A stretch of 64,000 nucleotides of DNA, from positions 434,001 through 498,000 of the forward strand of contig NZ_QEVW01000006.1 of assembly GCF_003287275.1 (NCBI RefSeq), written 5' to 3'. This document shows positions 24,165 through 33,968 of this stretch, in pieces. The stretch is from Paenibacillus taichungensis (GTDB lineage Bacteria > Bacillota > Bacilli > Paenibacillales > Paenibacillaceae). Under the pieces are notes generated by a model that saw only the letters and a list, made by a program, of their open reading frames with translations, was not told the origin of the DNA and did no database searches. The stretch's first letter is position 1, and the number at the start of each line of letters is the position of its first letter. The translations under genes were made by a program, and so were the position numbers.

Positions 24165-25364
24165 ATGCTACAAGATTCAAAACGCAGTACCTGGGCACTG
24201 CTGGCGCTGGCAATCAGTGCTTTTGCCATCGGCACCACTGAATTTATCAGCGTTGGACTGCTGCCCCTTATTGCAGATGACCTGGGCATTTCCGTAACGA
24301 CAGCGGGACTGACCGTTACTTTATATGCATTAGGCGTAACCTTCGGGGCACCAATTCTGACCTCATTAACGTCAACGGTGTCACGCAAGACGCTGCTGCT
24401 TGCCATTATGGTTGTTTTTATCGCTGGTAACACCATGGCGGCGCTCTCGAGTGGAATTACCATGCTGCTCATTGCTCGAATTGTCTCCGCTCTGGCACAC
24501 GGCGTATTCATGTCCATTGGTTCCACCATTGCGGCAGACCTGGTTCCTGCAAATCGCCGGGCGAGCGCCATTGCCATCATGTTCTCTGGCTTGACCATTG
24601 CTACCGTAACCGGTGTACCGCTGGGTACACTCATCGGTCAAAACTGGGGCTGGCGCGCAGCTTTCATTCTTATCGTTGTCGTAGGTGTTGTGGCCTTCAT
24701 TGGCAACATGCTTCTCGTCCCATCCACGTTGCAACGTGGAACGCGAACTGCATTCCGAGAACAACTGAAGCTGGTGACAGGCGGACGGTTGCTGCTGGCT
24801 TTTGCCATTACCGCTGTGGGATATGGGGGAACGTTTGTGGTATTCACTTACCTGTCCCCACTATTGCATGATATCAGCGGGTATTCCGAGAAAACGGTCG
24901 CGGGAATTCTGCTGCTGTACGGGATCGCCATTGCTATCGGTAATATTATTGGAGGGAAAGCCGCCAACCGCAATCCACTCCGAGCACTCTTCTATATGTT
25001 TATCATTCAGACCGTCATTCTGGGCATACTGTATTTCACCGTTCCATTTAAGCTGGCAGCATTACTCACCATACTCGGCATGGGTCTGCTTGCCTTCATG
25101 AATGTGCCAGGGCTTCAGATGTACGTCGTGACACTCGCAGAACGATATGCTCCACAAGCCAAAGACGTCGCCTCCGCCTTCAACATCGCAGCCTTTAACG
25201 CAGGTATCGCAATCGGGGCATATTTGGGCGGTGTAATCACGGACTCCATCGGTCTAATTCATACCACATGGGTTGGTGCAATTATGGTTCTTGCCGCTGT
25301 TCTTCTGACTGGCTGGGCAAGAGTGCTTGATCGTAAAGATCCCTATTCTCCTTCTGAGATGTAA
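24165..25364 (+). CDS. MFS drug/metabolite efflux transporter (DHA1 type)
   Basis: A 399-residue, 12-helix major facilitator of the AraJ/YdhP-like DHA1 group. The N-terminal AISAFAIGTTEFISVGLLPLIADDLGISVTTAGLTVTLYALGVTFGAPILT is characteristic. The first loop has the family's basic motif region, and motif C-like GVPLGTLIGQNWGWRAAF follows in helix 5. Export of drugs or sugars by proton antiport is the family role. GGGGAG lies 12 bases before the ATG. Control by the divergent HxlR gene through the repeats at 24054-24090 is likely. Confidence 0.9.
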   Translation: MLQDSKRSTWALLALAISAFAIGTTEFISVGLLPLIADDLGISVTTAGLTVTLYALGVTFGAPILTSLTSTVSRKTLLLAIMVVFIAGNTMAALSSGITMLLIARIVSALAHGVFMSIGSTIAADLVPANRRASAIAIMFSGLTIATVTGVPLGTLIGQNWGWRAAFILIVVVGVVAFIGNMLLVPSTLQRGTRTAFREQLKLVTGGRLLLAFAITAVGYGGTFVVFTYLSPLLHDISGYSEKTVAGILLLYGIAIAIGNIIGGKAANRNPLRALFYMFIIQTVILGILYFTVPFKLAALLTILGMGLLAFMNVPGLQMYVVTLAERYAPQAKDVASAFNIAAFNAGIAIGAYLGGVITDSIGLIHTTWVGAIMVLAAVLLTGWARVLDRKDPYSPSEM

Positions 25365-25564
25365 GACAGGACCGTCAGAAATCAGCCAAAACATGCGTCT
25401 TTCCAGCGTTAAAGTTACAACTCGGAACCGGTTTCGCCCTTTATTTTAATCTAGTATAATACGTTAATTCGAATTTAATCTACTATGACTTAATGAAGGA
25501 TATCAGGAGTTATCGTTTCACATCGTTACTACCATTTTGATTCATAATATGAGGAGGACTTCAC

Positions 25565-26410
25565 ATGACAGCACAACATTTACAATCTACAGTAGCTTTA
25601 AATAACGGCGTTCATATGCCTTGGTTCGGACTTGGTGTATTTCAGGTAGAAGAAGGATCTGAATTAATCGAGGCCGTCAAACAAGCGATTGCTCACGGTT
25701 ACCGCAGCATTGATACAGCCGCTATCTATGGCAACGAATCCGGTGTAGGACTAGCCATTGCCGAGGCATTGAAAGAGAATAATCTGAAACGTGAAGAACT
25801 GTTCATTACGTCCAAAGTGTGGAATGCAGACCTCGGATACGAGGAAACTCTTGCTGCTTTTGATGTCACGCTGAACAAACTGGGACTGGAATATCTGGAC
25901 CTGTATCTGATTCACTGGCCAAAAGCAGGCAAATATAAAGGCGCATGGAAAGCGATGGAGGAGCTGTACAAAGCAGGTCGAATTAAAGCCATTGGCGTCA
26001 GCAACTTCCAGATTCATCACCTTGAAGATCTGTTGCAGGATGCTGAAGTGAAGCCAGCAATTAATCAGGTGGAGTACCACCCTCGTCTGACTCAAGCTCC
26101 GCTCAAAGCATTCTGTGAGAAAAACGGAATTCAATTGGAGGCTTGGTCCCCGTTGATGCAGGGTCAACTTCTGGATAATCCGGTTCTGACCGAGATTGCC
26201 ACTGCGAAAGGTAAATCGGTAGCACAAGTCATCCTGCGCTGGGACTTGCAGAACGGTGTCATCACCATTCCGAAGTCTACGAAGGAAAAACGTATCGTCG
26301 AGAACTCTTCCATCTTCGACTTTGAATTGTCCAATGATGAGATGGAGCGTATTAGCGCTCTGAACGAAGATGTTCGCGTTGGACCTGATCCTGACAACTT
26401 TGATTTCTAA
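25565..26410 (+). CDS. Aldo/keto reductase, YvgN/YtbE-like
   Basis: A 281-residue aldo/keto reductase of the AKR5 type. Catalytic residues are seen: Asp and Tyr in SIDTAAIYGNE, Lys in ITSKVWN, and His in LYLIHWP. The cofactor-binding IPKSTKEKRIVENSSIFDF near the end is typical for NADPH. Relatives such as B. subtilis YvgN reduce methylglyoxal and glyoxal. GAGGAGG precedes the ATG, and a TATAAT box at 25455-25460 may be its promoter. The preceding MFS gene ends 200 bases upstream, so it is probably separate. A shared terminator follows. Confidence 0.9.
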   Translation: MTAQHLQSTVALNNGVHMPWFGLGVFQVEEGSELIEAVKQAIAHGYRSIDTAAIYGNESGVGLAIAEALKENNLKREELFITSKVWNADLGYEETLAAFDVTLNKLGLEYLDLYLIHWPKAGKYKGAWKAMEELYKAGRIKAIGVSNFQIHHLEDLLQDAEVKPAINQVEYHPRLTQAPLKAFCEKNGIQLEAWSPLMQGQLLDNPVLTEIATAKGKSVAQVILRWDLQNGVITIPKSTKEKRIVENSSIFDFELSNDEMERISALNEDVRVGPDPDNFDF

Positions 26411-26497
26411 TTGAAGATTGAAATTATGTAGGTGTAAATTTCTAGATGAAATTTAGAAGGGCAAATCCTTTTTGGAGCCTGCTTTAACATGCAATTG

Positions 26498-26533
26498 CCA
26501 AAAACCGCCGGATCAAGATCCGGTGGTTTTTGG
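26498..26533. terminator. Bidirectional terminator between reductase and chitinase operon
   Basis: CCAAAAACCGCCGGATC (26498-26514) pairs with GATCCGGTGGTTTTTGG (26517-26533), one G-U pair and a tiny loop. T runs exist on both strands. Confidence 0.88.
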
Positions 26534-26661
26534 TCTTCCCTTTTCTTATTTTCTTCTGTTTTAGCGCCGAGAAAAAATCCATGTGTCATATTCTCTTTCC
26601 ACTAAACTAATCTCGCCAACACTGCACGCTTCAATTAAAAATGTTGTAATTAAATTTTTAA

Positions 26662-28761
26662 CTATTGAAGCTGCCACAAGGCAGGAACGTTGGATGGTTC
26701 CCACCCTGCCAAGGAGGTATGGGGCTGCAAACATTTATACGTCTTGCCGCTATATGTGACCAGTTGTCCCGCAGTATAAGCTGTGTTGACCTGCCATGCG
26801 GATACACCAGGATTCGTCGTTTCGGCGGCTGTCTTCACACTTACCGCGTTGCTCGCTGCAGACACGTTGCCTGCCGCATCCTTTGCTTTTATCGTAAATG
26901 TATACGAGGTATCCGCCGTAAGCCCGCTGATTGTTGCCGTCGTACCGGTTACCGTTGTTGCCAGTGATGTTCCGTTGTACACATCATAAGCCGTTACACC
27001 CACATTGTCAGTGGATGCCGTCCAGCTCAGCGTTATGCTGGATGTGGTTTGAGCAGTCGATGCAAGGTTCGTTGGTGCAGTTGGCGCTTGCGTATCGCCT
27101 CCCGGCTGAGCCGTTGTGCTTACGGTTACAGCATTACTGGCTGCAGACAGATTACCTGCCGCATCTTTTGCTTTTACCGTGAAGGTATATGAAGTCCCCG
27201 CTGTAAGTCCACTAATTGTTGCAGTCGTTCCGGTGACGGATGTCGCAAGATTAGCGCCATTATAGACGTTATAACCGGTAACGCCTACATTATCCGTTGA
27301 TGCATTCCAGGCCAGTGTCACCGAGTTTGCTGTCACGCCTGTCGAGCGGGCATTCCCGGGTACGCTTGGTGCCGTCGTATCTACTGGAGGCACTGTACCC
27401 CCGGTAGGCAGATCGGCTTTCAGTTTGTTTTGAAGTGTTTTGTTACGGTCACCGCTGAGCTCCCAGAACATCGCTCCGCCGAGCCCTTTGCTCTTGATAT
27501 AAGCCGTTTTGTAACCAACGGACTCCGCATCGTCATAACTGATAAAGCGCTTGTTGGACGCATTATAGAGATATGGCACTTTAGCCGTGTCATTCCAGTA
27601 ACGCGTGTATCCGTTTTTGTTGATGTAATTGGCCTCTAGATCATAGAAGTCGAAGGAGCCTGCTTCCCATGTTCCAACGGAAGAACCACCTGAACACGTC
27701 TGATACTGTCCGTTGCCTGCCTGTGCGCATCCATCCCAGCCACGACCGTAGAATGGAACACCAAGCACGAGTTTAGCGGCCGGTACGCCTGCATCCAGAT
27801 GCCCTTGTGCTCCGGCTGCCACATTAAATGTATTGGCATCTGGCACGCCAGCAGCTGAAGCCGCAGGATCATAGTTCAATGGCGCATTATGTGCGCTGAT
27901 CTTTTGCCATGCGCCGTTAAAATCGTATGTCATAATGTTAATCCAGTCCACGATGGCAGCAATTTTTGCAAGCTCCGTATTGGCTGCATAGGTCGCAGAC
28001 GCACCGCTTGCAATCGTAAGCAGATACTTCTTGCCGTCCACAGCTCCCGCTGCATCCAATTTTTCACGAATTTTGCTCAGGAGCAATGTGTAGTTTTGCT
28101 TATCTTCAGGACGTTTGCTATTACCATCGAGTCCGCCTGATACCGGGTACTCCCAGTCCAGATCTACCCCGTCAAAATTATACTTTCGCAGGAAATCGAC
28201 AGCAGAGTTTGCAAAGACCTCTCGAGTTGCAGCAGTCGCGGCTACATCGGAGAAGCGGTTGGACCACGTCCATCCTCCAACGGAGATAATAGTCTTCAGG
28301 TTAGGATTGGTTTGTTTCAGCTTGTTCAGCTGATTGATATTGCCTGCAATGGGTTGATCCCACGTATCCCCTGCAAATGTCTTGCCCGTATCGATCCATG
28401 GATCGCCGAGCACGATTGTTCCGTTCGGTACATTGATCGTTTGGCTTTTTTCATTCTGACAGGTCCAGGTTACAGGATTGGGGCCCGAAGGATCCGGATT
28501 TCCATGAATGCCGTTCCAGCAAATATCTGCAAAAGCATAGTTGATATGTGTCACTTTGGTCGGGTCGATATCGGCTACATTATAGTTTCTCCCGTACGCA
28601 GCCCAGGACGGGTAGTACCCAACAATTTTATAAGAATCTGCCGCTTCGGCCGTAGCAGGTTGGAGCGCAAAGGAAGGAACGATGACGGATAAGAGCAGGG
28701 ACAGACCAAGGAAAAACTTTGCAGTCTTCTTAAAAGCAGTGCGTTTATTTAAATTTATCAT
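26662..28761 (-). CDS. Secreted GH18 chitinase with two FnIII domains and a chitin-binding domain
   Basis: A 699-residue secreted chitinase similar to Bacillus circulans ChiA1. The signal peptide ends near ALQPATAEA. The GH18 barrel (about residues 40-455) has the catalytic DxxDxDxE motif in [13 protein letters not shown], with the acid near residue 204, plus SVGGWTWS and the late MFWELSGD strand. Two FnIII modules follow (starting [10 protein letters not shown] and [10 protein letters not shown]), then a CBM5/12 chitin-binding module with [20 protein letters not shown] and the aromatic [13 protein letters not shown]. It cuts chitin outside the cell. Its ATG directly follows the stop codon of the upstream chitinase, whose 3' end supplies the GAGGAGG site. 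Confidence 0.95.
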   Translation of the reverse strand: MINLNKRTAFKKTAKFFLGLSLLLSVIVPSFALQPATAEAADSYKIVGYYPSWAAYGRNYNVADIDPTKVTHINYAFADICWNGIHGNPDPSGPNPVTWTCQNEKSQTINVPNGTIVLGDPWIDTGKTFAGDTWDQPIAGNINQLNKLKQTNPNLKTIISVGGWTWSNRFSDVAATAATREVFANSAVDFLRKYNFDGVDLDWEYPVSGGLDGNSKRPEDKQNYTLLLSKIREKLDAAGAVDGKKYLLTIASGASATYAANTELAKIAAIVDWINIMTYDFNGAWQKISAHNAPLNYDPAASAAGVPDANTFNVAAGAQGHLDAGVPAAKLVLGVPFYGRGWDGCAQAGNGQYQTCSGGSSVGTWEAGSFDFYDLEANYINKNGYTRYWNDTAKVPYLYNASNKRFISYDDAESVGYKTAYIKSKGLGGAMFWELSGDRNKTLQNKLKADLPTGGTVPPVDTTAPSVPGNARSTGVTANSVTLAWNASTDNVGVTGYNVYNGANLATSVTGTTATISGLTAGTSYTFTVKAKDAAGNLSAASNAVTVSTTAQPGGDTQAPTAPTNLASTAQTTSSITLSWTASTDNVGVTAYDVYNGTSLATTVTGTTATISGLTADTSYTFTIKAKDAAGNVSAASNAVSVKTAAETTNPGVSAWQVNTAYTAGQLVTYSGKTYKCLQPHTSLAGWEPSNVPALWQLQ

Positions 28762-30333
28762 TTAATACACAACCTCCTCTGTCTTTTGCGTGCTAAGTCC
28801 ATTCAGGAATGGACGATGTGCGTTCGAGAACTGGTTATTCGTATACGCGTCCCAGTTGATTGACCAGGTCATAATGCCTTTGAGACCGGCATAGCCCGCA
28901 GGCTGGCGCAAGGTATAGGAACCGCCGTATGATACTCCTTTGATCAGATAGTTCAATGCCTTCTGCAGCTCGGCTGGCGCTGTATAGCCACCTCCAGCCG
29001 CCTGCTGGGAAGCTGGTACACCAATCGCAATCTGGTCCGGTCGCAGAGGGCTAAAGAATGGACCCGAGCTTCCGCCTACGTTAAAACCTTGAAGCAGCAT
29101 TTCAGCCATGGCGACATGGAAATCGGCTGTTCCTTGAGCGTAAGAGCGTCCATCCAGCCCCACCATCGAACCCGTGTTATAGTGCTGCACATGCAGTAAG
29201 GTCAGATCATTGCGCAAGGCATGAATCACTGGAAGATACGCCCCCCAAGGACCACCATAGTTCAGATATCCGCCCTGTACATAAGCCGTTTCCGGCGCAG
29301 CCGTCAGGATAAAATTGGCACCAAAGTGCGATTTAAGCGCTTTCACGCCGTTAATCAGGTTAACGATCTTCGGAGTCGTTGGATTGCGGAAGTCGGTATC
29401 GCCTGCATTTAAAGACAGGGAGCTTCCTTCAAGATCGATGTCGAGGCCATTGAATCCGTAAGTCGAAATGATGGATTTTAGGGAATCCTCGAACTGTTGT
29501 CTCTTGGTTGCATCCGTGAGCTCAATCGTGCCATTGGCTCCTCCCATGGAAATCAGTACCTTCTTCCCTTGGCTTTGAAGATATGCAATGTCCGACTTGA
29601 ACTCTTCTACCGTAGCGTTATACGGAGTAAAAGCGAGCGTTCCGCTGCCGGGTGAAATCGGCTCGGCAAAGGAGACATTAATAACATCATAGGCTGTTGA
29701 AACGTTGCGCAGTTTAATGTTGGTAGAGCCATTATCGAAGTTGTGCCAGTAGCCGATCAGCCATTTGCTGCCGCTAGGCCCAGGATTCGAAGATCCGGTG
29801 GAAGTGGTAACGCTGAGAGAGGCGCTTGCTGCGGACAGATTGCCTGCCGCATCTTTTGCTTTGACAGTAAAAACATATGTGGTGCCAGCTGTCAGTCCTG
29901 TTACTACAGCCGTAGTTGTTGAAGTGTTCGCCGCGAGAGTACCGTTCCGGTACACTTCATATCCGGTTACGCCCACATTATCTGTGGATGCGTTCCAGGT
30001 AAGATTGACCGATGTCTCCGTGACGAAGGATGAGGTTAAACCTGCAGGAACAGATGGTGGTGTCGTATCTGGAGTCGGAGTCCCCCCTCCAGTACCTTCC
30101 CCCACGTATTTCCACAATGCAGGCACATTTGAGGGCTCCCATCCGGTCAAAGCCGTATGGGGCTGAATACATTCATAATCTTTATTTAAATAGGTTACTA
30201 GATCCCCTTTTTTGTATGCGGTGCCTGCCTGCCACTGGGCAGCGGCGTCTGCTCTTGGTACAAACCACGTAATAATCAGAAGAAATGCCAAAACGAATGT
30301 AATGACCGGGCGGAATCGAACAGCTTGATTCAA
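28762..30333 (-). CDS. Secreted GH18 chitinase with N-terminal chitin-binding and FnIII domains
   Basis: A 523-residue secreted chitinase of the ChiD type. After a signal peptide (cut near PRADA) come a CBM5/12 module ([35 protein letters not shown]), one FnIII module, and a GH18 barrel from about residue 190. The catalytic motif reads GFNGLDIDLEGSS near residue 299, and SMGGANG is the matching substrate strand. Domain order is the reverse of the downstream chitinase, so the pair attacks chitin with different geometry. The start is TTG with AGGAGGG eight bases before it; I see no better ATG. Confidence 0.94.
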   Translation of the reverse strand: MNQAVRFRPVITFVLAFLLIITWFVPRADAAAQWQAGTAYKKGDLVTYLNKDYECIQPHTALTGWEPSNVPALWKYVGEGTGGGTPTPDTTPPSVPAGLTSSFVTETSVNLTWNASTDNVGVTGYEVYRNGTLAANTSTTTAVVTGLTAGTTYVFTVKAKDAAGNLSAASASLSVTTSTGSSNPGPSGSKWLIGYWHNFDNGSTNIKLRNVSTAYDVINVSFAEPISPGSGTLAFTPYNATVEEFKSDIAYLQSQGKKVLISMGGANGTIELTDATKRQQFEDSLKSIISTYGFNGLDIDLEGSSLSLNAGDTDFRNPTTPKIVNLINGVKALKSHFGANFILTAAPETAYVQGGYLNYGGPWGAYLPVIHALRNDLTLLHVQHYNTGSMVGLDGRSYAQGTADFHVAMAEMLLQGFNVGGSSGPFFSPLRPDQIAIGVPASQQAAGGGYTAPAELQKALNYLIKGVSYGGSYTLRQPAGYAGLKGIMTWSINWDAYTNNQFSNAHRPFLNGLSTQKTEEVVY

Positions 30334-30622
30334 GCAAAATCCCTCCTGTATTCAGATTATTTTCACCTTGCAAACAACGCTTCACTGGTGCACTTACATG
30401 TGATCCGCGATCTTAGAGCTTATAAAGCCGTCTGACGATGAGCGTCGCTTCACTCCCTTCCCTTATCAAAATGGACCTTCCCTCTCGTTTTCTTTTTCTG
30501 CAGACATCATCCAAATTTTACAGGGAATTTACAGATCCTCACCCTGTATTTAATCAGTAAAATGCAATTGAGATAAGGGATAAATTATTTCTATAGGGGG
30601 CGAAAAATGTAATATACCGCGC
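30334..30622 (-). other. Upstream region of the chitinase operon
   Basis: About 290 bases between the pectinesterase terminator and the first chitinase start. It must hold the chitinase promoter. It contains short AT-rich stretches, but I could not fix a -35/-10 pair with confidence, and I see no good cre site here. No ORF is credible. Confidence 0.4.
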
Positions 30623-30671
30623 AAAAAGGCCGTCTATCAGGTCATTAAGAGACTTGATAGACAGCCTTTTT
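30623..30671 (-). terminator. Terminator of the pectin operon
   Basis: AAAAAGGCCGTCTATCAGGTC (from 30623) pairs with GACTTGATAGACAGCCTTTTT (from 30651), nearly perfect over 20 bases, with T runs on either strand. It follows the pectinesterase stop by about 35 bases. Confidence 0.88.
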
Positions 30672-30704
30672 TTATTTTCATTTTATAAATTAACGGATGT
30701 ATTA

Positions 30705-31799
30705 CTAAGTTTGTTTCAACTCCGAGGAGGCTAGTTCAAATGACAGCATACCTTCAAAAGGTTGCCACCCATCCTCACCAGATAAAATAATAGGTACAGC
30801 ATATTCAGCCGCTTCCTGCTCACTGAGTATTTTTGCCCACGGAACTCTCCCCATCACACTTCCAGCCCCAGGTCCGGCACTGTTATATTCGGCATACACA
30901 ACTGTTGCTTCCGCATCGGTCTTGTTCCAATTATGCCAGCCCTCCTGCTTCACATGCACCCCCATCCAGCAGTTCAGGAAGCAGACTTTGGCATGATTAC
31001 GCCACGGTCTGCCTAGATATACAGACTGAGCGGGAGCGTTGCTGGTTAGGTCACAATCGATAAACACATAGCCATATCGTGCATCCTCTGGTGTGGAAGC
31101 AGCCGTTATCCAACCATTCACTTCTCCCTCAGCAGCAGCAGTATCGCTCAAGCGATTCTTCGCAAAGATCTCACAGCCCTGGAACACCGCAGTAGCTGAG
31201 CCAAAAATAAAATCCACATCGCCCTCAATGTAACAGTCCTCATAATATTGGCGCAGCTTTCGCCGCTCTGCACCATCACGCGGCCCCCCGAAGAAACTCC
31301 GGTCCATCGGCTGCTCGGGCAGCGGTCCGGTAAAGATCGTGTCCTGGTGACCTATAAATCGGCAATGCCGGAAGGCTGCCCGATCCCCATCCACGTAAAC
31401 GGCCAATGCCTGACCGACCTCACGACCAGGTCCAGCCGAGTTGATGAAGGAAAGTCCTTCAGCGGTGAAATCATCTGCACCAATAAAGGCCGTGTACGAA
31501 TGAAAGGTATGATACAACTCCCCGTTCGGGAACTTCTTGAGCGCATAATCATCATACGTGATGATGGTCTGACCGGCTCCCGCACCGACGAGGTGGACCA
31601 TCGATTTCTCGATATGCAGTTTTTCAACATAGGTGCCTGGCTTGATGCGAATCGTATACTTTTCAGTACAGTCGGCCGGGATTGCATCGAGAGCAGCCTG
31701 AATAGAGGGGAAATCGCCGCTTCCATCTAGAGCAACCAGGTAACCATTCCTGAACAGATCAAGATCCAGATCTGACCCGTGTGACAGAGGTTTGTTCAT
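30705..31799 (-). CDS. Pectin methylesterase (CE8), without signal peptide
   Basis: A 364-residue carbohydrate esterase family 8 enzyme, a parallel beta-helix that removes methyl groups from pectin. Key motifs are GHQDTIF with catalytic Asp near residue 152, DFIFGSATAVF with the second Asp near 198, and YLGRPWRNH with the substrate Arg near 263. The N-terminus (MNKPLSHGSDLDLDLF) has no signal peptide or lipobox, so the enzyme should be cytoplasmic and act on imported oligosaccharides. The ATG overlaps the GH105 stop codon by four bases. It is the last gene of the operon. Confidence 0.92.
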   Translation of the reverse strand: MNKPLSHGSDLDLDLFRNGYLVALDGSGDFPSIQAALDAIPADCTEKYTIRIKPGTYVEKLHIEKSMVHLVGAGAGQTIITYDDYALKKFPNGELYHTFHSYTAFIGADDFTAEGLSFINSAGPGREVGQALAVYVDGDRAAFRHCRFIGHQDTIFTGPLPEQPMDRSFFGGPRDGAERRKLRQYYEDCYIEGDVDFIFGSATAVFQGCEIFAKNRLSDTAAAEGEVNGWITAASTPEDARYGYVFIDCDLTSNAPAQSVYLGRPWRNHAKVCFLNCWMGVHVKQEGWHNWNKTDAEATVVYAEYNSAGPGAGSVMGRVPWAKILSEQEAAEYAVPIILSGEDGWQPFEGMLSFELASSELKQT

Positions 31800-32908
31800 G
31801 GCAATCGCTCCATTTCCAGCGCGGCCAGCAGGAGCGGTGCCATACCCATGAACGAGTCACTCACAATCTGCTCGCCGACATAATAACTGTATGAACCATC
31901 CCGATCCAGACTGAGTCCTGCCCCGTGACAAATCGCGTTCAGCTTCACGCCTTCCTCCGTTTCTTCCATCAAACGGGCCGTCAGTCCATGCCATCCCTTC
32001 TCTGCGGCCTGTCTGAAATGCGGCTCAAGATAACGCAAGCGAACGCCCTTCGCCATGGCATACACAAACATGCTTGAACCGGAAGCTTCCAGATAATTGC
32101 CCTTGCGGAACCCCTGATCCAGCACCTGGAACCAGAGCCCGCTCTCCTGCTCCTGTACACGTACCAAGGCATTACACATGCGCTCGAAGATGCCAATGAT
32201 TGTGCCCCGTTTCGGATGATGGATCGGGAAGTACTCCAGACTATCTACGATCGCCATCACATACCATCCCATCGCCCGGCTCCAGAAGTGTGCGGAACAT
32301 CCAGTTACGGAGTCGGCCCAGATCTGCTCCTTCGATTCATCCCAGCCATGATAGAGCAGACCTGTGCGCGGATCACGTGTCTTGCGTTCAATTAACAAAA
32401 TCTGATGAGCTACTTCATCCCACAGATCAGGTCGATCGAACGTCTTAGCATATTGCGCCAGAAATGGCGACGACATATACAATCCATCCAGCCACATCTG
32501 AAACGGATAGATTTTTTTGTGCCAAAATCCGCCCTCCGACGTTCGGGGTTGTCCTGCGAGCTGGGCTGCGAGCAAATGAGCGGCCTCAGCGTATCGTTGA
32601 TCCCCTGTGGTATCCAACAGTTCGAACAGGTTCTTGCCCTGATTGATCTGATCCAGGTTGTACTCTTCCAGGGAATACGTTCCGATGGAACCATCCTCCT
32701 GAACATACAGATCCATATGTCTTTTCATAAAAGAAACATACTCGTCCTTGCCGTATTGCTTGCCAGTGCGTGACATTGCCATTAACGTCATCCCCTGAAC
32801 ATATGCCCAACGTTCCGAAGGAAACACATGATAGCCCTCTCCATCGCATTGCCGGAAAATCGTTTCTGCTATTCGCTCCGACCAAGATAACTGCGTCTGT
32901 ACCTGCAT
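31796..32908 (-). CDS. GH105 unsaturated rhamnogalacturonyl hydrolase (YteR/YesR-like)
   Basis: A 370-residue (alpha/alpha)6 barrel enzyme of family GH88/105. It removes unsaturated galacturonic acid from the end of rhamnogalacturonan fragments made by lyases. The catalytic Asp is in PFQMWLDGLYMSSPF, near residue 141, matching Asp143 of B. subtilis YteR. Other family landmarks are RWAYVQGMTLMAM, HGWDESKEQIWAD and WSRAMGWYVMAI. There is no signal peptide, so it acts in the cytoplasm on imported material. It overlaps the pectinesterase gene by ATGA. Whether it prefers rhamnogalacturonan or other unsaturated uronides cannot be told. Confidence 0.92.
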   Translation of the reverse strand: MQVQTQLSWSERIAETIFRQCDGEGYHVFPSERWAYVQGMTLMAMSRTGKQYGKDEYVSFMKRHMDLYVQEDGSIGTYSLEEYNLDQINQGKNLFELLDTTGDQRYAEAAHLLAAQLAGQPRTSEGGFWHKKIYPFQMWLDGLYMSSPFLAQYAKTFDRPDLWDEVAHQILLIERKTRDPRTGLLYHGWDESKEQIWADSVTGCSAHFWSRAMGWYVMAIVDSLEYFPIHHPKRGTIIGIFERMCNALVRVQEQESGLWFQVLDQGFRKGNYLEASGSSMFVYAMAKGVRLRYLEPHFRQAAEKGWHGLTARLMEETEEGVKLNAICHGAGLSLDRDGSYSYYVGEQIVSDSFMGMAPLLLAALEMERLP

Positions 32909-32952
32909 AAAAGAACCCTCCCTGGACCTTGAATGTTGTACTCAGCCTATCA

Positions 32953-33942
32953 TTAATGCTCAGACACCCGCTGCCGACAAATCGCTGTCGAATTGCGATG
33001 ATTCAGCTTCGGTTGGATAATCACCGGATAATCCACCTGCTCATCACGGATCAGCGATACGATCAACTCTGCTGCCTGTGCTGCCAGTTCATCCAGCGGT
33101 GGGCCAATGGTTGTTAGCGCCACCTCGGCATACTGCATATCCGGCAGATCATCATAACCGATTAACGAAATATCATTCGGCACACTGTAGCCTGCTTCCA
33201 GCAAAGCCCGCAATGCACCTCGAGTTACCAGGTTGTTTAAACCAATAAACGCCGTTGGTGAATCGGGTTCAAACGTATAATTCCGAATAGCAAAATATCC
33301 GTCCTCCCAGGAGGAATGTGCAGGCAGCACATGGCGTTGATCAAAATCAAGGCCTGTGCGCTGCAAAGCTTCCCGATATCCTTCAAGCTTGATATTTTGG
33401 GAGTTTCCAATGAAACCAATTCGGCGATGTCCCAGTGACTTTAGGTGCTCAACCGCTTTATATATGCCCTCTTTCCGGTCAATCTTGATGTATGGGGAGT
33501 TCGGAGCCTCATCTGTACCAAGCACAAAACATGGCATGTTGAGTGTCGCGAACTTTTTCCAGAAGGCATCCCGATTGTCCAGCGCATAATCCCACAGGAT
33601 ACATCCATCCACGCGAAGCTGGCTGAAGACATCCAGCCCATCATCCGCGACGACCAAAATCATCTGATATCCCCGCTTCTTCAGCTCCGCGTGCAGATTG
33701 CCCGAAATATTCGAGAACAATGGATTGCTCAGTTCATCAAGAACAAAGCCGATAATGTTGCTTCTGCCGGTGGAAAGCTGCTGAGCCATAATGTTTTTTC
33801 GATATTGATGCTTCTCCGCAACTGCGAGCACCTTCTGCCGCGTCGCCGGTTTGATGCGGGGATCACCGTTGAGCGCCTTGGATACCGTGCTGTAGCTCAC
33901 TCCCGCCAGTTTGGCAATGTCCTTAATGGTTATCAAAATCAA
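32953..33942 (-). CDS. LacI-family regulator of the pectin operon
   Basis: A 329-residue LacI/GalR regulator. The helix-turn-helix ITIKDIAKLAGVSYSTVSKALNGDPRIKPATRQKVLAVAEKHQY is complete, followed by the hinge and a periplasmic-binding-protein-like sugar domain (IIGFVLDELSNPLFSNI, IDRKEGIYKAVEHLKSLGHRRIGFIGN, GYDDLPDMQYAEVALTTIGPP). The start is TTG, either 33942 or two codons later, behind GAGAGGTG. It sits inside the operon between the binding protein and GH105 genes, so it would repress its own transcript. The palindromes at 37474-37491 and 37628-37645 are its likely operators. Confidence 0.9.
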   Translation of the reverse strand: MILITIKDIAKLAGVSYSTVSKALNGDPRIKPATRQKVLAVAEKHQYRKNIMAQQLSTGRSNIIGFVLDELSNPLFSNISGNLHAELKKRGYQMILVVADDGLDVFSQLRVDGCILWDYALDNRDAFWKKFATLNMPCFVLGTDEAPNSPYIKIDRKEGIYKAVEHLKSLGHRRIGFIGNSQNIKLEGYREALQRTGLDFDQRHVLPAHSSWEDGYFAIRNYTFEPDSPTAFIGLNNLVTRGALRALLEAGYSVPNDISLIGYDDLPDMQYAEVALTTIGPPLDELAAQAAELIVSLIRDEQVDYPVIIQPKLNHRNSTAICRQRVSEH

Positions 33943-33968
33943 TCAACACCTCTCAACCCTTGGGAAAC

